A DNA stretch of 64,000 bases from Flavobacterium sp. (GCF_027483985.1 NZ_JAIXTJ010000050.1:62001-126000); one strand, 5' to 3'; positions 24,681-34,235 are shown, counted from the first letter of the stretch. Made by a program: numbers and translations. The notes: a model not told the origin generated them from the letters alone.

Positions 24681-26006
24681 ATGCAAAATAAAATAGTTTT
24701 AGTTTTTATATTTTTTACAACTTTTGTTTTTTCACAAGAACAAAAAGTGGTTAAAGATACCACAGTAGCTTTTAAAAAGCGTGTTCTTGAAGCTACAGAA
24801 GTAGACTTTTTGTTAAGTTATTACAAACAAGATGGCATTCATTCGTCAGTTTCTGGCGGAATTGGTTCTGAAAATCTTACTGATGTTGCTTCTAATATTA
24901 TTGTAGCCATACCAATGAATGATGATGATGTACTTACAATTGATGCAGGAATTTCTGCCTATACATCAGCGTCTTCAAGTAATATTAATCCTTTTGATTC
25001 TAAAAATCCTACGCCTTGGCAGAGTTCTTCTGGCGCTTCTGAGCAAGATGCTTTGGTCTCTTTGGTAGCAAATTATAGCCACAGCAGTGATGATAGAAAT
25101 TTTATTTGGAATGCAGATGTTTCTTTTTCAAACGAATATGATTACACATCAGTTGGTTTTGGAGGAGGAATTTCAAAGTTATTCAATGATAAAAATTCGG
25201 AAGTTTCAGTTAAAGTAAATGCGTACTTAGACCAATGGCGACCAATTTATCCTGCTGAATTAAGAAGCGGAAATTATGCTAGTTTTAGTCCGTTATTTAA
25301 TCCAAATTTTGTGGCTTGGGATAGTACTGCTCGAAATTCATATTCTGCTTCATTTAGTTTCTCTCAAGTATTGACCAAGAAAACACAATTTTCACTTTTC
25401 TTTGATTTAGTACAACAAGATGGAAAACTATCAACACCTTATCACCGAGTTTATTTTGCCGACAAACCTGATTATTATTTTGGTAATCCAAGTTTTATTC
25501 CAAATTACGAAAATAGTTCCAATGCTGGAGTTTATAGATTGGCTGATGCTATTGAAAAATTACCAAGTTCGCGTTTTAAACTGCCAATTGGTTTAAGATG
25601 GAATTATTACATCAATGAAACATTTGTTGTTAGAACCTATTACAGATATTATACTGATAATTGGGATATTACTGCACACACAGCATCTATCGAAGTGCCG
25701 ATTAAATTAACAGATAAATTCACGGTTTCACCGATGTATCGCTATTATACGCAAACGCACTCAAAGTATTTTGCACCTTTTGAAAAGCATTTGTCTACTG
25801 AAGAATTTTATACTTCTGATTATGATTTATCCTCCTTTAATGCCAATCAATATGGTTTAGGTTTATCTTATACTGACATTTTTACAAGCGCCAAAATTTG
25901 GAAGTTCGGTTTAAAAAATATCGATTTTAGATTTAATCATTATGATAGGAATGACGGTTTAAAATCAAATATTGCAAGTTTAGGTTTTAAATTTATTATG
26001 CAATAA
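24681..26006 (+). CDS. DUF3570 outer-membrane beta-barrel protein
   Basis: A 441-residue protein with a signal peptide ending near TFVFSQEQ and alternating amphipathic strands to the terminal LGFKFIMQ, as in outer-membrane barrels. The DUF3570 hallmarks are the early region YKQDGIHSSVSGGIGSE and the central YRYYTDNWDITAHT. It always seems to occur with DUF4266, thioredoxin and ApbE genes. A porin-like or electron-transfer scaffold role has been considered, but nothing is established. The response-regulator gene follows 4 bp later. Confidence 0.87.
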   Translation: MQNKIVLVFIFFTTFVFSQEQKVVKDTTVAFKKRVLEATEVDFLLSYYKQDGIHSSVSGGIGSENLTDVASNIIVAIPMNDDDVLTIDAGISAYTSASSSNINPFDSKNPTPWQSSSGASEQDALVSLVANYSHSSDDRNFIWNADVSFSNEYDYTSVGFGGGISKLFNDKNSEVSVKVNAYLDQWRPIYPAELRSGNYASFSPLFNPNFVAWDSTARNSYSASFSFSQVLTKKTQFSLFFDLVQQDGKLSTPYHRVYFADKPDYYFGNPSFIPNYENSSNAGVYRLADAIEKLPSSRFKLPIGLRWNYYINETFVVRTYYRYYTDNWDITAHTASIEVPIKLTDKFTVSPMYRYYTQTHSKYFAPFEKHLSTEEFYTSDYDLSSFNANQYGLGLSYTDIFTSAKIWKFGLKNIDFRFNHYDRNDGLKSNIASLGFKFIMQ

Positions 26007-26010
26007 TCGA

Positions 26011-26673
26011 ATGAAAATATTAATAGTTGAAGACGAAAAAGGAATTTCTGATTTTTTACAACAAGGATTAGAAGAAGAAGGTTATGAAATAACAGTAGCT
26101 TCTGATGGTAAATTAGGATTAGAATTAGCAATTTCAAATAAACCAGATTTGATTCTTCTAGATTGGATGTTGCCAAAACTGCCAGGAATAGAGGTATGCA
26201 AAGAATTCAGAAAAACGGACGCTAAAACACCAATTCTATTTTTAACAGCCAAAGATACCATACAAGAAACAATCGAAGGTTTAAAATCGGGCGCTAATGA
26301 TTACATAAAAAAACCTTTTAGTTTTGAAGAATTGTTAGAACGTATAAAAATTCATTTTAGAACTATCGATGATGAAAAACAATTAACTTTAGCCAATATT
26401 AAAGTTGATTTAAGCAAATATCAGGTTTTTGTTGACGATAAAGAGGTTTCTTTAACCCAACGTGAGTTCGAACTTTTAGTTTATTTAATAAAAAATAAAG
26501 GTAACGTTTGTACAAGAATTCAAATCATAGAAGATGTTTGGGACATTCATTTTGAATATGATACTGGAGTTATTGATGTTTTTATGAATGCCATTCGAAA
26601 AAAACTTAATCTAAGTAAAGAAAACGATTGTATCAAAACAATTCGTGGAGTAGGTTATATTGCCAATGATTAA
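26011..26673 (+). CDS. OmpR-family response regulator
   Basis: A 220-residue two-component regulator. The receiver holds acidic residues in IVEDEKG, the phosphoacceptor Asp in LILLDWMLPKLPG, and the lysine in YIKKPFSFEE. The C-terminal half is a winged helix (LTQREFELLVYLIKNKG to TIRGVGYIAND). It resembles CusR/CopR-type regulators beside metal pumps. Together with the kinase 9 bp downstream it likely activates the thioredoxin-ApbE and RND units through TAAG-N7-TAAG repeats. Confidence 0.92.
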   Translation: MKILIVEDEKGISDFLQQGLEEEGYEITVASDGKLGLELAISNKPDLILLDWMLPKLPGIEVCKEFRKTDAKTPILFLTAKDTIQETIEGLKSGANDYIKKPFSFEELLERIKIHFRTIDDEKQLTLANIKVDLSKYQVFVDDKEVSLTQREFELLVYLIKNKGNVCTRIQIIEDVWDIHFEYDTGVIDVFMNAIRKKLNLSKENDCIKTIRGVGYIAND

Positions 26674-26682
26674 CACCAATTT

Positions 26683-28062
26683 ATGTTTACCTTTTCATTT
26701 AAAAATCGAATAGCTTTTAATTATATAATTAGTACCGCGTTATTAATTGCGTTTGTATTTATTGTGATTTATCAGGTGATTTACTACAGCGTTGATATTC
26801 ACATCAATGATGACATCAAAGATGAAGTTAAAAAACATCTCAATGAAATTGAAATCGATCGAAATGAAACCTACTTAATTCAAGTAGATCAATGGCGCGC
26901 TCGTGAACACAATACGGTAGATGTGAATCCTGTATTTGTGCAGTTTCACGATATTAATAATGAATTGATTGACAAATCTCCTAATCTAAAAGGAATTTTG
27001 TTAAAGTTAAGTGGTGCAGAAAAAGATAACGTACTACTTGATACCTATTTAAATAACAAACCGATAAGACAAATACAAGTTCCGCTTGTTGATGATAATA
27101 AAATTATTGGTCACGTCATTGTAGCGATGTCACTTGATGATGCCACAATGATTTTATCCAATTTAAAAAACATTCTTCTTATTGCTTTTCCAGTAATTCT
27201 AGTGGTTTTGTTTTTAATTGCACGATTAATTGCCGGAAGAAGTATCAAACCAGTAACTTCTATTATCGAAACTTCTAGCAAAATAACGAGAGATAATTTA
27301 ACTTCTAGAATTCAATTACCTTCCAACAAAGACGAACTCTATACGCTTTCCGAAACCATCAATAATCTTTTGGATAGAATCGAGAATGCAATCGAACGCG
27401 AAAAGCAATTTACATCGGATGCTTCCCACGAACTACGAACTCCTTTAGCTGTAATCAAAGGCACAATGGAAGTTTTAATCAGAAAACCTAGAGAACAAAA
27501 AGAATATCAAGATAAAATTAATTTTTGCATAAGCGAAGTAGATAGAGTCAATAATCTAGTAGATCAATTGCTTTTATTAGCTCGTTTTGAAAATCAAAAA
27601 CAAAATTTTAAAAGCGAACAAGTTTATCTTAATTCGACTATTTTAGATACTATTGCTAGATTTTCTGATAAAATAAAAGAAAAAAATATTATTATAAAAT
27701 CTACTTTTAATGAGGATTATTACTGTAAATCAGATACTTATTTAATTGCCATAATCATTAGTAATATCGTTTCAAATGCTATAAAGTATAGTAATCAAAA
27801 TGGTGAAATTAAATTTGAATTATCGAAAGAAGCAGAGGCAACATTTTTATCGATTTCAGATAATGGAATTGGTATTGCTAGCGAAGATTTGGGGAAAATC
27901 TTCAATTCGTTTTATCGCTCCGATGTTTCCAATCATCCAGAAATTAAAGGAACAGGATTAGGATTGTCAATCGTAAAACGTCTTTGCGACCTATTATCTA
28001 TAGAATTATCCATAGAAAGTGTAAAATCGCAAGGAACTTCAATCAAATTAAGAATTTCCTAA
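26683..28062 (+). CDS. Sensor histidine kinase (CusS/CzcS-like)
   Basis: A 459-residue membrane kinase with helices near residues 10-33 and 160-185 bounding a periplasmic sensor of about 125 residues, then HAMP, HisKA (FTSDASHELRTPLAVIKG) and ATPase domains (NIVSNAIKYS, DNGIGI, GTGLGLSIVK). The sensor has few His or Cys residues, so the ligand is not obvious. Pairing with the adjacent OmpR-type regulator is clear from position. Confidence 0.92.
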   Translation: MFTFSFKNRIAFNYIISTALLIAFVFIVIYQVIYYSVDIHINDDIKDEVKKHLNEIEIDRNETYLIQVDQWRAREHNTVDVNPVFVQFHDINNELIDKSPNLKGILLKLSGAEKDNVLLDTYLNNKPIRQIQVPLVDDNKIIGHVIVAMSLDDATMILSNLKNILLIAFPVILVVLFLIARLIAGRSIKPVTSIIETSSKITRDNLTSRIQLPSNKDELYTLSETINNLLDRIENAIEREKQFTSDASHELRTPLAVIKGTMEVLIRKPREQKEYQDKINFCISEVDRVNNLVDQLLLLARFENQKQNFKSEQVYLNSTILDTIARFSDKIKEKNIIIKSTFNEDYYCKSDTYLIAIIISNIVSNAIKYSNQNGEIKFELSKEAEATFLSISDNGIGIASEDLGKIFNSFYRSDVSNHPEIKGTGLGLSIVKRLCDLLSIELSIESVKSQGTSIKLRIS

Positions 28063-28069
28063 TGGGATA

Positions 28070-28085
28070 TTAAGAATATTCTAAG
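28070..28085. promoter_or_regulatory. Candidate operator TTAAG-N6-CTAAG before the RND pump
   Basis: TAAG at 28071 and 28082 are 11 bp apart, matching the CTTAAG pair at 22819/22830. The site ends 21 bp before the -7 box at 28107, where an OmpR-type activator would contact polymerase. Confidence 0.5.
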
Positions 28086-28106
28086 TTTATTTTTTCTAGA
28101 CTTATT

Positions 28107-28114
28107 TATCTTTG
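28107..28114 (+). promoter_or_regulatory. -7 box TATCTTTG for the RND pump operon
   Basis: Exact TAnnTTTG match 20 bp before the pump ATG and downstream of the TAAG repeat pair. Confidence 0.5.
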
Positions 28115-28134
28115 TAGAAAGTAAATAAAATAAA

Positions 28135-31100
28135 ATGCTTGAAAAAATAATTGCTTTTAGTTTAAAAAACAAACTGATAATTTTACTTCTTATCGCTGGA
28201 ATTTTTGGATTTGGAATTTATTCGGTGTTCCAAATTTCAATTGGTGCTGTGCCTGATGTTACTAATAATCAGGTTCAAGTTATCACAACTTCTAGAAATC
28301 TTTCCACTCAAGATATTGAGCAATTCATCACTTATCCGGTTGAGATTGAAATGGCAAACTTGCCTGGAGTAAAAGAAATTCGCTCTATCTCTAAATTCGG
28401 ACTTTCGGTCGTTACCATCGTTTTTGAAGATGATATGGGTTCGTATCTTCCAAGACAATTAATTGCCGAAAAAATTAAAACAGCTTCCGAAAAAATCCCG
28501 CAAGGCTTTGGTACACCTGAAATGGGACCAATTACAACTGGTCTGGGCGAAATTTATCAATACATTTTAGATGTAAAACCCGAATATAAAAATCATTATT
28601 CTGTAACCGATTTAAGAACCATTCAAGATTGGGTTGTAAAACGTCAGTTATCTGGAATTAAAGGTGTTGTAGAAATAAATACTTGGGGTGGATATTTAAA
28701 ACAATATGAAGTTGCCATAAATTCTTCCAAACTTAAAGCGATGAATATTTCAACTATTGATGTCTTCAACGCTTTAGAAAACAACAATAGTATTGCAGGT
28801 GGCGCATATATCGAAAAGGTAAATCAAAGTTATTTTATTCGTGGCGAAGGTAAAGTAAAGTCACTAGAAGATATTGAGAATATTGTTGTTAAAAGCGATA
28901 ACGGAATTCCAATTTATGTAAAAGATGTTGCTCAAATTGGTTTTGGAAGTGCTAATCGTTTTGGTGCTATTACTGGAAATGGTCAAGGCGAAAAAGTACT
29001 CGGACAAGTAATGATGCTTAAAGGCGGAAACTCCAAACAAGTAATTGAAGATGTTAAAACAAGAGTGGACGAAATTGAAAAAACGTTACCAAAAGGTGTT
29101 TACATCAATCCGTTCTTAGAACGTAGTGAATTGGTTGGAAAAACTACGTTTACCGTTGCAGAGAATCTTATTTTAGGTTGTTTGATCGTAATATTTGTAG
29201 TAGTTCTTTTGTTAGGAAATTGGCGTTCAGGATTGGTAGTTGCTTCAGTAATTCCGTTATGTTTATTATTTGCAATTTCCTTTATGAATATTTTCGGAAT
29301 CGATGCCAATCTAATGAGTTTAGGCGCAATAGATTTCGGAATTATAATTGATGGAGCCGTAATTATTGTTGAATTTATTGCTTTTCAAATTGCTTATAAA
29401 TCGAAACATTTGATAAACTTATCTAAAGAAGACAGACAAATTCAAATTGATGAAATCACTTATAAAAGCGCATCAAAAATGATGAATTCAGCTGTTTTCG
29501 GACAATTGATTATTTTAATTGTTTTCATCCCAATTCTATCACTAACTGGCGTTGAAGGCAAAATGTTTAAACCAATGGCATTAACTTTTAGTTTTGCTTT
29601 AGCTGGCGCAATGTTATTATGTTTTACTTATGTTCCTGTAGTTTCATCGCTATTTTTAAAACCTAAAGAAGAAAATTCAAATTCTTTTTCATTAAGATTA
29701 ATGGCTAAAATGAATTCGTGGTATTTGCCCGTAATTACTTGGGCTTTAAGTAATAGTAAAAAAGTAATTTATGGTGCGATTTCTTTGTTAGTTTTTGCAA
29801 TCGTACTTTTTACAACAATGGGTGGCGAATTTATACCAACTTTAGACGAAGGTGATTTTGTAATCCAACCCGTTTTAAAAACAGGAACGTCTTTGACAAA
29901 AACCATCGAAACCACTACAAAAATTGAAAAAATCATTTTAAAAAATTTTCCAGAAGTTACTCAAGTGGTCAGTAGAATTGGTGCTGCCGAAGTTCCAACT
30001 GATCCAATGAGTATGGAAGAATCGGATATTATTGTAAAATTAAAACCAAAAGGCGAATGGGTTTCTGCTGATAATAAGGATGAATTGGCTGATAAAATTA
30101 AATTCGAAATCGAGAAACAAATTCCAAATATGGAAATCGAATTCACGCAACCCATTGAAATGCGCTTCAACGAATTAATTTCTGGAACTAGGAGTGATGT
30201 GGCCATCAAATTATTTGGAGAAGATTTAGATATTTTAGCAAAAAAAGCAGATCAAATTAAATATGCCATTGCCGATGTCGAAGGCGCATCTGATATCATC
30301 ATCGAAAAAACAGAAGGCTTACCTCAAATGAGTGTGGTTTATAATCGATCTAAAATTGCACGCTATGGTTTAAATATTTCCGATTTAAACGAAATGATTG
30401 CTCTCGGTTTTGCAGGAAAAACGGTTGGAACTGTTTTTGAAGGTGAAAAACGTTTTGATGTGGTCATTCGTTTGGATAAAAACAATCGTCAGGATATTGA
30501 TAATTTGAAAAATCTATATGTTCCAACTCCAAATGGAGACCAAATTCCGTTACAAGAATTGGCTCAAATTGAGTATACCGAAGGTCCAGCCAAAATTTCA
30601 AGAGACAATACTCATAGAAGAATTGTTGTAGGAATCAACGTTAGAAACCGCGATTTGCAAAGTGTTGTAAACGATGTTCAGAAAATCGTAACCGAAAAAA
30701 TAAAACTTCCTGAAGGTTACTATGTAACTTATGGAGGTCAATTTGAAAACCTTCAAAGTGCTAAAGCAAGATTATTAATTGCGGTTCCAATTGCTTTATT
30801 TTTAATTTTCATTCTGTTATATTTTGCCTTTGGATCGGTAAAAGAAGCCTTGATGGTTTATTCGGCAATTCCACTTTCGGCTGTTGGCGGAATATTGTTT
30901 CTTTGGATTCGTGATTTGCCTTTTAGTATTTCGGCAGGCGTTGGATTTATTGCACTCTTCGGAATAGCAGTCCTCAACGGAATTGTACTTATTGAACATT
31001 TTAAAGAACTAAAACACCAAGGAATCAACGACATAAACGAACTTATTTTGAAAGGCACAACCGACAGATTACGACCAGTTTTGTTAACTGCATCCGCAGC

Positions 31101-32469
31101 AGCTTTAGGATTTTTACCTATGGCTATTTCGTCATCTGCTGGTGCAGAAGTGCAACGTCCGTTGGCAACAGTAGTAATTGGTGGATTGTTTACAGCAACT
31201 ATATTGACTATGATTGTGCTTCCAATTTTATATAAACTTTTAGATAAAAAAGAAGGTAAAAAAGCCAAGTTTAAAATCCATACTAGTACAACAATCATTC
31301 TGCTTTTACTGAGTTCTTCATTAGTATTTTCTCAAAATAACAATCCTGAATTGGACAGTTTGATTAGTAAAGCACATCTAAATAATAAATCAATTAAAGC
31401 CGCGCAATTTCAAATTGATAAATCAAAAGCTACTATTAAAACGGCTTATTCATTTGATAAAACTAATATTTATTACAGTTATGATCAGAATAATTTGGCT
31501 TTGAATAACGAACCTTTAAAAGTGTTTGGAATACAACAACGATTTGCTTTTCCGACAGTTTATGGCGCGCAAAAAAAGCTTTATAATGCTGAATATGAAA
31601 GTGAAAAATCAAATTTTGAAATTAAAAAGAATAAATTAACATCCGAAGTAACCCAAGTTTACAACCACATTGTTTATTATCAAAATCAAGAAAAATTATA
31701 TAAATATTTAGATAGTTTGTATCAAAATTTCTCGAAAGCAAGCGACAGACGTTTTGAGTTAGGCGAAACAAATTACCTTGAAAAAATTACGGCTCAAAGT
31801 AAGTTTCGACAAATCAGAACAAGATTAGCACAAATACAAAAAGATAAACTTGCGCAATACGATGTGCTTCAAGGATTAGTGCAATGTGATGAAAAAGTAA
31901 TGATAAAAAATGATAAATTACTTCCATTAAATGACTTGACTGAAAGTTCAAATAAAGAAGTATATAATGCTTATTTCGATAATGTTACAAAAATTTATCA
32001 ATCAAATATAAAACTTCAAAAGCAACAGTATTTGCCAGACATAAATCTAGAATATTTTCAAGGAAAAAATAACGGATTGTCGCAATCGTTATATGGTTTT
32101 CAGGTTGGTGTATCGGTTCCGATTTTGTTTGGTGGAATAAAAGCCAAAAATAATGTTGCCAAATTAGAAATAGAAAGTTGGGAACAACAAAAGCAAAGTC
32201 AGCATTTAAAAATCGAACACTATATTACTCAAAAGAAAAGCGAATTGCTAAAACACGAAGAAGGTATAAAATACTATAAAGAATATGGTGAGAAATTGGC
32301 AAAAGAGATTTTAAAAGTGGCTGAAATGAGTTACAAACACGGAGAAATAGATTTTTTTCAGTACATTACCTCTTTAGAAAATGCTACCACAATTCAAGTA
32401 GATTATCTTGAAAATGTATTACTTTACAACAAAACCCAAATCGACTTGGAGTACCTAAATTTTAATTAA
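28135..32469 (+). CDS. CzcA-type heavy-metal RND efflux pump fused to a TolC-like outer-membrane factor
   Basis: A 1444-residue fusion. Residues 1 to about 1045 are an inner-membrane RND pump with 12 helices. The helix-4 signature DFGIIIDGAVIIVE fits the divalent-cation (Co/Zn/Cd/Ni) HME class and not the Cu/Ag CusA class. The usual VEN is VEF here. Residues about 1068-1444 are a TolC/CusC-type outer-membrane factor with long helices and VSVPILFGGIKAKN. The junction has a basic stretch, a hydrophobic segment (TTIILLLLSSSLVFSQ) and a plausible signal-peptidase site near residue 1066. The adaptor gene follows 2 bp later. Fusions of this kind are known in Bacteroidota. Confidence 0.93.
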   Translation: MLEKIIAFSLKNKLIILLLIAGIFGFGIYSVFQISIGAVPDVTNNQVQVITTSRNLSTQDIEQFITYPVEIEMANLPGVKEIRSISKFGLSVVTIVFEDDMGSYLPRQLIAEKIKTASEKIPQGFGTPEMGPITTGLGEIYQYILDVKPEYKNHYSVTDLRTIQDWVVKRQLSGIKGVVEINTWGGYLKQYEVAINSSKLKAMNISTIDVFNALENNNSIAGGAYIEKVNQSYFIRGEGKVKSLEDIENIVVKSDNGIPIYVKDVAQIGFGSANRFGAITGNGQGEKVLGQVMMLKGGNSKQVIEDVKTRVDEIEKTLPKGVYINPFLERSELVGKTTFTVAENLILGCLIVIFVVVLLLGNWRSGLVVASVIPLCLLFAISFMNIFGIDANLMSLGAIDFGIIIDGAVIIVEFIAFQIAYKSKHLINLSKEDRQIQIDEITYKSASKMMNSAVFGQLIILIVFIPILSLTGVEGKMFKPMALTFSFALAGAMLLCFTYVPVVSSLFLKPKEENSNSFSLRLMAKMNSWYLPVITWALSNSKKVIYGAISLLVFAIVLFTTMGGEFIPTLDEGDFVIQPVLKTGTSLTKTIETTTKIEKIILKNFPEVTQVVSRIGAAEVPTDPMSMEESDIIVKLKPKGEWVSADNKDELADKIKFEIEKQIPNMEIEFTQPIEMRFNELISGTRSDVAIKLFGEDLDILAKKADQIKYAIADVEGASDIIIEKTEGLPQMSVVYNRSKIARYGLNISDLNEMIALGFAGKTVGTVFEGEKRFDVVIRLDKNNRQDIDNLKNLYVPTPNGDQIPLQELAQIEYTEGPAKISRDNTHRRIVVGINVRNRDLQSVVNDVQKIVTEKIKLPEGYYVTYGGQFENLQSAKARLLIAVPIALFLIFILLYFAFGSVKEALMVYSAIPLSAVGGILFLWIRDLPFSISAGVGFIALFGIAVLNGIVLIEHFKELKHQGINDINELILKGTTDRLRPVLLTASAAALGFLPMAISSSAGAEVQRPLATVVIGGLFTATILTMIVLPILYKLLDKKEGKKAKFKIHTSTTIILLLLSSSLVFSQNNNPELDSLISKAHLNNKSIKAAQFQIDKSKATIKTAYSFDKTNIYYSYDQNNLALNNEPLKVFGIQQRFAFPTVYGAQKKLYNAEYESEKSNFEIKKNKLTSEVTQVYNHIVYYQNQEKLYKYLDSLYQNFSKASDRRFELGETNYLEKITAQSKFRQIRTRLAQIQKDKLAQYDVLQGLVQCDEKVMIKNDKLLPLNDLTESSNKEVYNAYFDNVTKIYQSNIKLQKQQYLPDINLEYFQGKNNGLSQSLYGFQVGVSVPILFGGIKAKNNVAKLEIESWEQQKQSQHLKIEHYITQKKSELLKHEEGIKYYKEYGEKLAKEILKVAEMSYKHGEIDFFQYITSLENATTIQVDYLENVLLYNKTQIDLEYLNFN

Positions 32470-32471
32470 TT

Positions 32472-33590
32472 ATGAAAAAAATAGTATATATAATTGCAGC
32501 AACCTTTCTACTAATTTCGTGTAAAGATGTCAAAGTCGAAACGCCAATAGAAGAAAAAAGTGGTTTGACAATTGTTTCAAGAAATCAATTTAAAACAATG
32601 GCTATGGAAGTCGGAACTCCTACAGAACAAGATTTTGATGTAGCAGTAAAAACCTCGGGTCGCATAGATGTTCCACCACAAAACAGAGCTAAAATAACTT
32701 CATTTATTGGTGGTTACGTAAAATCTACCAATCTTTTAGTTGGAAATAAAGTAGTAAAAGGTCAGGCACTTTTAACGATGGAAAATACCGAATTCCTTGA
32801 TATTCAAAAAGATTATTTAGAAGTTGCGGAACAAATCACTTATTTGAAATCAGAATTTGAAAGACAAAAAACATTATATGAGGAGAAAATCACATCTCAA
32901 AAAAATTACCTTAAAGCAGAAAGCGATTACCGAAGAGCCAAAGGAATGTACCAAAGTTTAAGAGCAAAATTAGTGTTGTTAAACATCAATCCAAGAAATG
33001 TTGAAAACGGAAAATTGACATCGGTTGTAACAATTTTTTCACCAATTTCAGGCGATATTGTTATTATGAATGCCAATGTGGGAATGTATATTGCAGCTTC
33101 GGATGTGATTTTAGAAATTGTTGATACGAGTCATCTTCATTTAGAATTGGCAGTATTTGAAAAAGACATTTTAAAAATAAAAGTAGATCAAATAATCAAA
33201 TTTACTGTTCCAGAAGCAAGCAAAGAGGTTTTCGATGCCGAAGTACATTTAGTCGGAAAATCAATCGAAGGAAATGACAGAACGATAAATGTTCACGGAC
33301 ATTTAGATGATGCCATCAAGCAAAAATTATTAACAGGTATGTTCGTTGAAGCTCAGATTATTACTGATTCCAAAAAAGGATTAGCCATTCCGAAGGAAGC
33401 TTTAATCACTGAAAATCAAAAATATTTCGTATTTTTATTGGATAAGGAAGATGCAAAAGAATTTTCATTTAAAAAAATAGCTGTTGAAAAAGGCGCATCT
33501 TCAAATGATTTTGTTGAGATTATTGAAAATGAACAAATTAATAAAAGTTCTAAGCTCCTTTTGAAAGGTGTTTTTGATATTACAAATTAA
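32472..33590 (+). CDS. RND efflux periplasmic adaptor (CusB/CzcB-like lipoprotein)
   Basis: A 372-residue membrane-fusion protein that bridges pump and outer-membrane factor. It has a lipobox (LLISCKDVK), a first barrel strand region (SGRIDVPPQNRA), a lipoyl half-motif (GGYVKSTNLLVGNKVVKGQ), a helical hairpin about residues 105-175, the second lipoyl half (FSPISGDIVIMNANVGMYI), and a C-terminal beta barrel. No histidine- or methionine-rich metal-binding end is present. It is translated with the pump. Confidence 0.92.
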   Translation: MKKIVYIIAATFLLISCKDVKVETPIEEKSGLTIVSRNQFKTMAMEVGTPTEQDFDVAVKTSGRIDVPPQNRAKITSFIGGYVKSTNLLVGNKVVKGQALLTMENTEFLDIQKDYLEVAEQITYLKSEFERQKTLYEEKITSQKNYLKAESDYRRAKGMYQSLRAKLVLLNINPRNVENGKLTSVVTIFSPISGDIVIMNANVGMYIAASDVILEIVDTSHLHLELAVFEKDILKIKVDQIIKFTVPEASKEVFDAEVHLVGKSIEGNDRTINVHGHLDDAIKQKLLTGMFVEAQIITDSKKGLAIPKEALITENQKYFVFLLDKEDAKEFSFKKIAVEKGASSNDFVEIIENEQINKSSKLLLKGVFDITN

Positions 33591-33680
33591 AAATTTTCAA
33601 AAGCTTTATAAATAGCTTTGAGTTTAGCACAAAAAATAGCATTTTTACCTTTTATTATTTAACAATCAAACTTAAAAATT

Positions 33681-34181
33681 ATGAATGACGCACATTTGCA
33701 TATGGTCGTAAACCACTTTCCAATTATCGGGATAATACTTGGATTCGGAATATTAATTGCTGGAATATTTTTAAAAAATAATTCTGTTAAAAATACTGCT
33801 TATTGTTTGTTTATTGTTGGAGCTATTTTTGCCTTTGCCAGTATGTATACCGGAGAAGGCGCAGAGGAAATGGTCGAAGAAATGCCATCTGTTGGACATA
33901 AAATAATTCACGAACACGAAGAAATGGCTGAGAAATTGGCAGTTGTACTTTACATTTTAGGATTGGTTTCAATTTTAGGATTATATACGACGATTAAAAA
34001 TCATTCTAAAGCTAAATTAGTTTATTTTTTAGCAGTTCTAATTGCAATTGTTGGAATATATCTAGGTAAAGAAACCGGAACAACTGGCGGTGAAGTTCGT
34101 CATACAGAAATTAGAGCCGATTCGGGAACAACTACAGAAGCGACTCAAAGTGGAGGAGAAGCTCACGATGATGAAGATTAA
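33681..34181 (+). CDS. Small polytopic membrane protein, 166 aa (DUF2231-like)
   Basis: Four predicted membrane helices with histidines near the first (DAHLHMVVNHFPIIGI) and in the central loop (HKIIHEHEEM), then an acidic tail ending HDDED. The HxxVxHFP start resembles DUF2231-type membrane proteins. It lies 90 bp after the adaptor and before a strong terminator, so it is probably the last gene of the metal-efflux operon. A metal-related role is inferred from position only. Confidence 0.78.
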   Translation: MNDAHLHMVVNHFPIIGIILGFGILIAGIFLKNNSVKNTAYCLFIVGAIFAFASMYTGEGAEEMVEEMPSVGHKIIHEHEEMAEKLAVVLYILGLVSILGLYTTIKNHSKAKLVYFLAVLIAIVGIYLGKETGTTGGEVRHTEIRADSGTTTEATQSGGEAHDDED

Positions 34182-34198
34182 GTAATCAATTACAATAT

Positions 34199-34235
34199 AA
34201 AAACCGCTTTATTTCATTTAATAAAGCGGTTTTTT
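34199..34235 (+). terminator. Rho-independent terminator of the efflux operon
   Basis: A long stem pairing AAACCGCTTTATT with AATAAAGCGGTTT around a 6-nt loop, followed by T residues. Confidence 0.93.

Noticed and set aside
30858-31298. 146-aa minus-strand ORF in the track
   Set aside because: It is a shadow of the RND pump gene, which has conserved motifs across this interval.
28135-33590. Copper/silver (Cus) efflux system
   Set aside because: The DFGxxxDGAV signature is of the divalent-cation class, and the adaptor lacks methionine-rich metal sites.
33595-33630. Terminator between the RND adaptor gene and the 166-aa membrane gene
   Set aside because: The hairpin (CAAAAGCT/AGCTTTG) is short and lacks a T run, so it is not strong enough to call.
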